Positions 55,639 to 64,000 of a stretch of DNA of 64,000 nucleotides are shown piece after piece. The first letter of the stretch is position 1; each line of letters opens with the position of its first letter. A program made the translations under genes and the position numbers. The stretch is from assembly GCF_000426045.1 (NCBI RefSeq), contig NZ_AUEP01000004.1, positions 248,001 to 312,000 on the forward strand. Reading direction: 5' to 3'. The DNA is from Marmoricola sp. URHB0036. Its GTDB lineage: Bacteria > Actinomycetota > Actinomycetes > Propionibacteriales > Nocardioidaceae. Below the pieces are notes generated by a model that was given only the letters and a program-made list of their open reading frames with translations, was not told the DNA's origin and searched no databases.

Positions 55639-56367
55639 TCAGTCGACCAGACGTCGGTAGGCCAGGTCCACGATCTGCCGGTCGGCTGCCCGTCCCTTGC
55701 GCTCGAACTTCGTGACCGGCCGGTCCTCCCAGCGCGGCACCGGTCCGCCCTCGAACGCCGGGTCGGCGTCGAGCACCGCGCACATCTGTGCGGCGTAGTC
55801 CGCCCAGTCGGTCGCCAACCGCCACATCCCGCCGGGACGGAGTCGCGAGGCAGCCAGCCGTGCGAACTCGGCATTGACCAGCCGCCGCTTGTGGTGCCGC
55901 GTCTTCGGCCACGGGTCGGGGAAGAAGGTCCACAGCTCCGTGACCTCGCCCTCACCGAACAGGTGCTCCACGCACCAGACTGCATCGACGGAGAGCAGCC
56001 GGACGTTGTCGGCACCTGCCTCGGCGAGGAGCCCGAGCGTGTGCGCGACTCCGGGCCGCCAGACCTCGAGCGCGACGATGTCGTACGACGGACGGCCGGC
56101 CGCGAGCGCAGCGGTCGCCTCGCCGATCCCGGAGCCGATCTCGACGACGATCGGTGCGGTCCGCCCGAACTCCTCCGCCCAGCTGAACGACGGGTCGTCG
56201 ACCGCCTCGTCGGGGATCACCCAGTCGCGGTGGTGGGCGTCCCAGGACTCCTGCTGCGACGGGGTGAAGCGGCTGCCCCGGCGTGAGTAGGTGAGCACCT
56301 CGCGGATCCGCCGCCCGTCGTCGGTGAAGCGCTGGTGCGGTCGCGCGGGAGGCAGCGGGTGGTTCAC
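55639..56367 (-). CDS. trmB: tRNA (guanine-N7-)-methyltransferase
   Basis: 242 aa from GTG 56367 (GACAAT six nt upstream, possibly leaderless). Methylates G46 in the tRNA variable loop. SAM motif VVEIGSGIGEATAALA, the TrmB feature LWTFFPDPWPKTRHHKRRLV and the C-terminal TKFERKGRAADRQIVDLAYR. N-terminal FTDDGRRIREVLTYSRRGSR is conserved. Converges on the response regulator, 21 bp apart. Confidence 0.95.
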   Translation of the reverse strand: MNHPLPPARPHQRFTDDGRRIREVLTYSRRGSRFTPSQQESWDAHHRDWVIPDEAVDDPSFSWAEEFGRTAPIVVEIGSGIGEATAALAAGRPSYDIVALEVWRPGVAHTLGLLAEAGADNVRLLSVDAVWCVEHLFGEGEVTELWTFFPDPWPKTRHHKRRLVNAEFARLAASRLRPGGMWRLATDWADYAAQMCAVLDADPAFEGGPVPRWEDRPVTKFERKGRAADRQIVDLAYRRLVD

Positions 56368-56422
56368 GTGCTCATTGTCGCGTTCGCGCCGGGACGCGAG
56401 ACCACCCCCTCCCCCCGGGGCC

Positions 56423-56428
56423 TAGATT
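56423..56428 (+). promoter_or_regulatory. -10 element, leaderless aminotransferase gene
   Basis: TAGATT, 6 nt before ATG 56435. Confidence 0.5.
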
Positions 56429-56434
56429 GCCCTC

Positions 56435-57778
56435 ATGATCGACCGCCAGCGCCTTGCCGACCTCCGCGCCGCCGAGGACCAGCTCTTCCTCGACCTCCAC
56501 CCCCGCTCCGCCGAGCAGGCCGCGCGAGCCCGAGGGCCGCTCCTGGCCGGCGTGCCGATGCCATGGATGACCCGGTGGCCGGGCGCCTTCCCGGTCTTTG
56601 CCGCCTCGGCCACGGGCGCGCGGCTGGTCGACGCCGACGGGCTGGAGTACGTCGACCTCTGTCTCGGCGACACCGGCGCGATGACCGGGCACGCGCTCCC
56701 CCAGGTGGCAGAGGCGGTCGCTCGTCAGGCAGCCGCCGGCATCACCACGATGCTGCCGTCGCAGGACGCGGTATGGGTCGGCGAGGAGCTGGCCCGCAGG
56801 TTCGGGCTGCCGACGTGGCAGCTGGCGATGTCGGCCACCGACGCAAACCGGTTCGTGCTGCGGTTCGCCCGTCACCTCACCGGACGGCCACGGATCGCGG
56901 TGATGGACTGGTGCTACCACGGCACGGTGGACGAGACCCTGGCCGTGCTCGACGAGGGGCGGGTGGTCCCCCGGCCCGGCGCTCTCGGTCCCCAGGTCGA
57001 CGTCGTGACGACGACCGCCGTGGTGCCGTTCAACGACCTCGACGCCCTCGACCGACGTCTGGCCGAGGGCGACGTCGCCTGCCTGCTGATGGAGCCGGCC
57101 CTGACCAACATCGGCATCGTGCTGCCCGACGACGGCTACCTCGACGGCGTCCGGGAGGTCACCCGCCGCCACGACGTGCTCCTGGTGATCGACGAGACGC
57201 ACACCCTGTGCGCCGGGCCGGGTGGCTGCACGAGCGCCTGGGGTCTCGATCCCGACTTCGTGGTGGTCGGGAAGCCGATCGGCGGCGGGGTGCCGTCAGC
57301 GGCCTACGGCATGACCGCGGAGATCGCCGATCGGTTGGCCGGCCCGATGCTGGGTCACGAGATCGACGTCGCCGGCGTCGGCGGGACACTGACGGCCAAC
57401 GCCCTGGCCCTCGCTGCGATCAGGGCGACGCTCTCGACGTGCCTGCGCGAGGAGGACTTCGCGGTCGCCGTACCCCTGGCTCAGCGGTTCACCGACGGGG
57501 TCGCGGGCGTCATCGAGAAGCACGCGCTGCCGTGGCACGTGCAGCGCCTCGGCTGCCGGGCCGAGTACTGGTTCTGCCCTCCGCCGCGTGACGGTGCCGC
57601 TGCAGCGGCCGCGGTCGACGACGACCTCGAGGGGTTCATGCACCTGTGGGCGCTGAACCGCGGGGTGCTGCTGACGCCCTTCCACAACATGGCGCTGTTC
57701 AGCCCGCACCACACCGAGGCCGACGTCGACGGGCACACCGAGGTGTTCGGCGAGGCCGTGCAGGCACTCGTCGGCTGA
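56435..57778 (+). CDS. class III aminotransferase (glutamate-1-semialdehyde aminomutase-like)
   Basis: 447 aa PLP enzyme. DLCLGDTGAMTGHALPQV start of the fold, MSATDANRFVLRFARHLTGR, YHGTVDE, and LLVIDETHT (Asp for PLP nitrogen) before Lys280 in VVGKPIGGGVPSAAYG, which forms the Schiff base. It resembles GSA aminomutase in sequence, but it is a lone gene away from haem genes, so a substrate such as a beta- or gamma-amino acid or amino ketone is likelier than a role in tetrapyrrole synthesis. Confidence 0.88.
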   Translation: MIDRQRLADLRAAEDQLFLDLHPRSAEQAARARGPLLAGVPMPWMTRWPGAFPVFAASATGARLVDADGLEYVDLCLGDTGAMTGHALPQVAEAVARQAAAGITTMLPSQDAVWVGEELARRFGLPTWQLAMSATDANRFVLRFARHLTGRPRIAVMDWCYHGTVDETLAVLDEGRVVPRPGALGPQVDVVTTTAVVPFNDLDALDRRLAEGDVACLLMEPALTNIGIVLPDDGYLDGVREVTRRHDVLLVIDETHTLCAGPGGCTSAWGLDPDFVVVGKPIGGGVPSAAYGMTAEIADRLAGPMLGHEIDVAGVGGTLTANALALAAIRATLSTCLREEDFAVAVPLAQRFTDGVAGVIEKHALPWHVQRLGCRAEYWFCPPPRDGAAAAAAVDDDLEGFMHLWALNRGVLLTPFHNMALFSPHHTEADVDGHTEVFGEAVQALVG

Positions 57779-57785
57779 GCACGCA

Positions 57786-57819
57786 GAACGGCCCCGGACC
57801 AGCAGGTCCGGGGCCGTTC
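57786..57819. terminator. 15-bp stem bidirectional terminator before tuf end
   Basis: GAACGGCCCCGGACC, AGCA loop, GGTCCGGGGCCGTTC. Between the converging aminotransferase gene and tuf. No T-run; stem strength suggests a terminator for both directions. Confidence 0.85.
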
Positions 57820-57842
57820 GGTGAAGCGCTAGATCAGCAAGC

Positions 57843-59036
57843 TCACTTGGTGATCTTGGTGACGCGACCGGCGCCGACGGTGCGACCGCCCTCGCGGATC
57901 GCGAAGCGGAGACCGTCCTCCATGGCGATCGGCTGGATCAGCTCGACCGACATGTCGGTGTTGTCGCCCGGCATGACCATCTCGCGGCCCTCGGGAAGGG
58001 TCACCACGCCCGTCACGTCCGTCGTACGGAAGTAGAACTGCGGGCGGTAGTTGTTGAAGAACGGCGTGTGACGGCCGCCCTCCTCCTTCGAGAGGATGTA
58101 GACCGAGGCCTCGAAGTTGGTGTGCGGGGTGGTCGTGCCCGGCTTGATCACGACCATGCCGCGCTCGACGTCCTCGCGCTTGGTGCCACGGAGGAGCAGC
58201 CCGACGTTCTCGCCGGCCTGGCCCTCGTCGAGGAGCTTGCGGAACATCTCGACACCGGTGACCGTGCTCTTCTGCGAACCCGGGCGGATGCCGATGATCT
58301 CGACCTCCTCGTTCACCTTGACGATGCCGCGCTCGATGCGACCGGTGATGACGGTTCCACGACCGGTGATCGTGAAGACGTCCTCGACGGGCATCAGGAA
58401 GGGCTTCTCGGTGTCGCGCTCGGGCTGCGGGATGAACTCGTCGACCGCGTTCATCAGCTCGAGGATCGACTCGCCCCACTTCTCGTCACCCTGGAGGGCC
58501 GGGAAGGCAGCGACCTTGATCACCGGGACGTCGTCGCCGGGGAACTCGTACTCGTTGAGGAGCTCGCGCACCTCCATCTCGACGAGCTCGATGAGCTCTT
58601 CGTCGTCGACCATGTCGCACTTGTTCAGCGCGACGACCAGGGCCGGCACGCCGACCTGGCGGGCGAGCAGCACGTGCTCACGCGTCTGCGGCATCGGACC
58701 GTCGGTGGCGGCCACGACCAGGATCGCGCCGTCCATCTGCGCGGCACCGGTGATCATGTTCTTGATGTAGTCCGCGTGACCCGGGCAGTCGACGTGCGCG
58801 TAGTGGCGCGCCTCGGTCTGGTACTCGACGTGCGCGATCGAGATGGTGATACCGCGCTGACGCTCCTCGGGGGCCTTGTCGATCTCGTCGAAGGCCGAGG
58901 CAGCGTTCAGGTCGGGGTACTTGTCGTGCAGCACCTTCGTGATTGCTGCGGTCAACGTCGTCTTGCCGTGGTCGATGTGACCGATGGTTCCGATGTTGAC
59001 GTGCGGCTTGGTCCGCTCGAACTTCGCCTTAGCCAC
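57843..59036 (-). CDS. tuf: elongation factor Tu
   Basis: 397 aa, GTG start after AGGAGGAGC. GTPase that brings aminoacyl-tRNA to the ribosome. G1 [10 protein letters not shown]3 DCPGHADY, G4 NKCDMVDD, then domain II ([15 protein letters not shown]) and III ([20 protein letters not shown]). Last gene of the str operon. Only one tuf copy is in this window. Confidence 0.99.
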   Translation of the reverse strand: MAKAKFERTKPHVNIGTIGHIDHGKTTLTAAITKVLHDKYPDLNAASAFDEIDKAPEERQRGITISIAHVEYQTEARHYAHVDCPGHADYIKNMITGAAQMDGAILVVAATDGPMPQTREHVLLARQVGVPALVVALNKCDMVDDEELIELVEMEVRELLNEYEFPGDDVPVIKVAAFPALQGDEKWGESILELMNAVDEFIPQPERDTEKPFLMPVEDVFTITGRGTVITGRIERGIVKVNEEVEIIGIRPGSQKSTVTGVEMFRKLLDEGQAGENVGLLLRGTKREDVERGMVVIKPGTTTPHTNFEASVYILSKEEGGRHTPFFNNYRPQFYFRTTDVTGVVTLPEGREMVMPGDNTDMSVELIQPIAMEDGLRFAIREGGRTVGAGRVTKITK

Positions 59037-59111
59037 TGGGGCTCCTCCTGTTGTTGTTACTTGACTCGTGTAGTTGAACTGCTGTGCTGCTGCCGAGGGC
59101 CGGTGCGAACG

Positions 59112-61223
<2,112 letters not shown>

Positions 61224-61308
61224 TGAAAGCCTGTTCCTTAGGGTAGAAAAACGTCTGGGGTGCGGGAGGAGAACGCCGGTGCTGAGCGCCGTGTTCCCCT
61301 CCCGGCGA

Positions 61309-61779
61309 TCACCAGCGGTAGTGGGCGAAGGCCTTGTTGGACTCGGCCATCTTGTGGGTGTCCTCGCGCTTCTTCACAGCGGCACCGAGGCCGTTGGAGG
61401 CGTCGAGGATCTCGTTCATCAGGCGCTCGGACATCGTCTTCTCGCGACGGTCCGCGGCGTAGCCGACGAGCCAGCGCAGGGCCAGCGTGGTGCTGCGGCC
61501 CGCCTTGACCTCGATCGGCACCTGGTAGGTCGCGCCACCGACACGGCGGGACTTGACCTCGATGGCGGGCTTGACGTTGTCGAGCGCGCGCTTGAGCGTC
61601 ACGACGGGGTCGGTGCCGGTCTTCTCACGGGTGCCCTCGAGGGCGCCGTAGACGATGCGCTGGGCGACCTGCTTCTTGCCGTCCTGCAGCACCTTGGAGA
61701 CGAGCTGGGAGACGAGCTGGGACCCGTAGACGGGGTCCATGTCGACTGGCCGCTTGGTTGCGGGACCCTTGCGCGGCAT
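61309..61779 (-). CDS. rpsG: 30S ribosomal protein S7
   Basis: 156 aa. [31 protein letters not shown]-type segment ([20 protein letters not shown]) and [20 protein letters not shown]. Nucleates 30S head assembly. 73 bp after rpsL. Confidence 0.98.
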   Translation of the reverse strand: MPRKGPATKRPVDMDPVYGSQLVSQLVSKVLQDGKKQVAQRIVYGALEGTREKTGTDPVVTLKRALDNVKPAIEVKSRRVGGATYQVPIEVKAGRSTTLALRWLVGYAADRREKTMSERLMNEILDASNGLGAAVKKREDTHKMAESNKAFAHYRW

Positions 61780-61852
61780 TAGAGGTTCACCGACTTACGG
61801 TTTGCAGGGCTGATGGCGGAAGCGAAGGAAGCGGACTCTGCTGAATGCGGCA

Positions 61853-62227
61853 TTAGCTCTTCTCCTTCTTGGCGCCGTAACGGCTACGGGCCTGCTTGCG
61901 GTTCTTGACACCCTGGGTGTCGAGCGAACCGCGGATGATCTTGTAGCGGACACCGGGCAGGTCCTTCACCCGGCCGCCGCGGACGAGCACGATCGAGTGC
62001 TCCTGGAGGTTGTGGCCGACACCCGGGATGTAAGCGGTGACCTCGATGCCGCTCGACAGGCGCACGCGGGCGACCTTGCGAAGAGCAGAGTTCGGCTTCT
62101 TGGGAGTCGTGGTGTAGACGCGGGTGCAGACACCGCGTCGCTGGGGCGAACCCTTCAGGGCAGGCGTCTTGTTCTTGGACACCTTGTCCTGGCGGCCCTT
62201 GCGGACCAGCTGGTTGATGGTGGGCAC
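61853..62227 (-). CDS. rpsL: 30S ribosomal protein S12
   Basis: 124 aa from GTG 62227 (AAAGGGAA upstream); the longer open frame is not used. [40 protein letters not shown] and [20 protein letters not shown]. The Lys positions in PKKPNS and [10 protein letters not shown] are wild-type, so no streptomycin-resistance allele is apparent. Confidence 0.98.
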   Translation of the reverse strand: MPTINQLVRKGRQDKVSKNKTPALKGSPQRRGVCTRVYTTTPKKPNSALRKVARVRLSSGIEVTAYIPGVGHNLQEHSIVLVRGGRVKDLPGVRYKIIRGSLDTQGVKNRKQARSRYGAKKEKS

Positions 62228-62366
62228 CTGGTGGTTCCCTTTCTGTTCTGCTCTCAGTACCCGACGCCTTGCCGGGCACGATGATGTCGCTTGTTGCATG
62301 TGGTGCGGGAGTGCGGCACAGAGGGCACGCAAACAGGCCTGGATCGCCCAAGCACAAGGAGCAAGA
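62228..62366 (-). promoter_or_regulatory. leader/promoter region of the str operon
   Basis: 139 bp without a gene between the oxidase gene end and rpsL. It must hold the str promoter or the leader from one inside the upstream gene; a TAGTCT near 62373 could be a -10 reaching into the oxidase gene. No hairpin of note. Confidence 0.4.
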
Positions 62367-64000
62367 CTACCGGCGGGCAGCAGTCAAGGCAAAACGCGGG
62401 TGGAGCAGCTCCGCGAGGTGCAAGGCCCGCCGTCCGGCGAGGTCGTCGAGCTGCGTGCGGCAGGAGAATCCGTCTGCCACAACAACGGCGTCTGGCCCGG
62501 CATTCCGTACGGCGGGCAGCAGGTCGTGCTCGGCCACGGCCACCGAGACCTCGTAGTGCCCCTGCTCGACCCCGAAGTTGCCGGCGAGGCCGCAGCAGCC
62601 GCCCACGCGGGTGACGGTGGCACCGGTCTGCGCGAGCAGCGCGGCGTCGGTCTCCCAGCCGATGACGGCGTGGTGGTGGCAGTGCGGCTGGGCCACCACC
62701 TCGACGCCGGTGAGGTCGGGCGGCGTCCATGTCCCGCGGCGCACCTGGTCGGCGAGGAACTCCGCGAGCGACAGCAGGCCCCTGCTCACCTCGGCGACGC
62801 GCGGGTCGTCGACCAGCTGGCCGGCGTCCTCGCGGATCGCGGCCAGGCAGCTGGGTTCCAGGCCGATGACGGGGGTCCCGTCGGCGACGTACCCGTGCAG
62901 GGTCTCGACCGCCGCGCCCACGATGCGCCGCGCCGCGGCCAGCTGCCCGGTGGTGATCCAGGTGAGGCCGCAGCACGCCTGGTCGGGGATGACGGCGGCC
63001 CGGAGTCCCAACGACTCGAGCAGCTCGATCGCCGCCCGTCCGGTGTCGGCAGCGAACCGGTCGGTGAAGGAGTCGGCCCAGATCCACACGTCCGGCTTTG
63101 CGTCATCCGAATCGTGGCCTTGAGCGCTCCGTCCGTATGACGCACGCAGTGGCTGCTCGGAGAAGCGGGGCAGGCTGCGGCGCCGGTCGACCCCGGCGGC
63201 GGCCTTCGCGAGACGGCCGACGGTCTCGCTGCGGAGCATGGCGTTGGCCAGCTTCGGCGGAGTCATCCGGGCCCAGCGCGGCAGCTGGCCGAGGGCGTAG
63301 TGGGAGCGGGGGCGCAGCTTGCGGCGGTACTGCTGCGACAGGGCCTCCGACTTGTAGGTCGCCATGTCGATGCCGGTCGGGCAGTCGCGGGCACAGCCCT
63401 TGCAGGACAGGCAGAGGTCGAGCGCGTCGCCGACGGCCGGGTCGTCGAAGCCGAGGGTGCCGTTGGCGACGTCCTGGAGGACGTGCGCGCGGCCGCGGGT
63501 GGAGTCCTTCTCCTCCCGGGTGGCGAGGTACGACGGGCACATCACGCCACCTGTGCCCGTGTTGTCGGCGATGCACTTGCCCACGCCAGTGCAGCGGTGC
63601 ACGGCGTCCTTGAACGAGCCGGAGTCGTGGGTCAGCTTCAGCGTCGTACGCACCGGGCGCATGGGTGCGGCCAGCCGCAGGTCGGCGTCGAAGGGGGCAG
63701 GCTCGACGAGCACGCCGGGGTTGAGCAGGTTGCCGGGGTCGAGGATCCGCTTCGCCTGCTGCATCAGCGCGATCGCCTGCGGGGAGTACATCCGCGGCAG
63801 CAGCTCGGAGCGGGCCCGGCCGTCGCCGTGCTCCCCCGACATCGAGCCGCGGTACGACGCCACCAGGTCGGCCGCGTCCTCGATGAAGCCCCGGAAACGG
63901 CTCCGACCACCGGCGTCCTCGAGCTCGAAGTCGATGCGCACGTGCACGCAGCCGTCACCGAAGTGGCCGTAGGGCACGCCATCGAGGGCGCGGTCCTTCA
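62367..64000 (-). CDS. FAD-linked oxidase / Fe-S / CCG-domain protein, C-terminal part (partial)
   Basis: At least 544 residues are in the window; the start lies beyond the right edge. In order: the end of an FAD-linked oxidase C-domain ([42 protein letters not shown]), a ferredoxin-like region with Cys clusters ([34 protein letters not shown]) and two CCG (cysteine-rich) domains near the end ([33 protein letters not shown]). This is the layout of D-lactate, glycolate or 2-hydroxyglutarate dehydrogenases that pass electrons to quinone or ferredoxin. Ends 140 bp before rpsL. Confidence 0.88.
   Translation of the reverse strand, partial: KDRALDGVPYGHFGDGCVHVRIDFELEDAGGRSRFRGFIEDAADLVASYRGSMSGEHGDGRARSELLPRMYSPQAIALMQQAKRILDPGNLLNPGVLVEPAPFDADLRLAAPMRPVRTTLKLTHDSGSFKDAVHRCTGVGKCIADNTGTGGVMCPSYLATREEKDSTRGRAHVLQDVANGTLGFDDPAVGDALDLCLSCKGCARDCPTGIDMATYKSEALSQQYRRKLRPRSHYALGQLPRWARMTPPKLANAMLRSETVGRLAKAAAGVDRRRSLPRFSEQPLRASYGRSAQGHDSDDAKPDVWIWADSFTDRFAADTGRAAIELLESLGLRAAVIPDQACCGLTWITTGQLAAARRIVGAAVETLHGYVADGTPVIGLEPSCLAAIREDAGQLVDDPRVAEVSRGLLSLAEFLADQVRRGTWTPPDLTGVEVVAQPHCHHHAVIGWETDAALLAQTGATVTRVGGCCGLAGNFGVEQGHYEVSVAVAEHDLLPAVRNAGPDAVVVADGFSCRTQLDDLAGRRALHLAELLHPRFALTAARR

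Overview
This is a high-GC actinobacterial chromosome segment. Dense GTG starts, many 4-bp ATGA/GTGA overlaps, seven apparently leaderless genes and the gene content of the ribosomal region all point to a Nocardioides-like member of the Nocardioidaceae. The genus is an inference from gene style. No rRNA, tRNA, IS element or phage gene was seen.

Left part (1-29 kb), accessory and metabolic. 1-8.0 kb is a minus-strand cell-surface polysaccharide operon: a GT2/GT-B fusion glycosyltransferase, a GH16 lipoprotein, a secreted GH16 enzyme, a second fusion glycosyltransferase, wecB, and the first 21 codons of a wecC-like dehydrogenase. 8-16.4 kb holds an unknown membrane coiled-coil protein, a lipoprotein that seems to start at CTG, an acyl-CoA ligase, an EamA exporter, an unusual array of 32-bp-period repeats, an ABC-F ATPase, a kinase-like protein and an alpha/beta hydrolase. 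16.5-20 kb is a plus-strand redox operon with tightly coupled genes: two small Ser/Thr- or Gln/Asp-rich anchored proteins, an ApbE flavin transferase, a four-histidine haem membrane protein, a NuoF-like flavoprotein and a three-cysteine ferredoxin. 20-26 kb holds a methyltransferase, a short SSB paralogue and a second sugar operon (67-aa protein, DUF4214-like protein, 762-aa glycosyltransferase, gmd, rmd) that probably makes and transfers GDP-D-rhamnose. truA, a YczE-like membrane protein and a receiver-thioredoxin-reductase fusion lead to a strong shared terminator at 29.1 kb.

Centre (29-51 kb): the S10-spc-alpha supercluster, all on the minus strand and read from right to left: rpsJ-rplC-rplD-rplW-rplB-rpsS-rplV-rpsC-rplP-rpmC-rpsQ, rplN-rplX-rplE-rpsN-rpsH-rplF-rplR-rpsE-rpmD-rplO, secY-adk-map, then infA-rpmJ-rpsM-rpsK-rpsD-rpoA-rplQ. 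Four genes sit between map and infA: a class I glutamine amidotransferase and a MoxR/DUF58/transglutaminase-like trio with its own leaderless promoter. The transglutaminase-like member lacks the catalytic cysteine. L4 and L17 carry long acidic tails.

Right part (51-64 kb): an MFS transporter, small membrane proteins, a NarL-type two-component system, trmB, a class III aminotransferase, a shared terminator, and the str operon (rpsL-rpsG-fusA-tuf, minus strand). The window ends inside a large FAD/Fe-S oxidase related to D-lactate or glycolate dehydrogenases.

The most promising leads are the flavin/haem/NADH electron-transfer operon with its odd small proteins, the GT2/GT-B fusions around paired GH16 enzymes, and the double array of 32-bp-period repeats.
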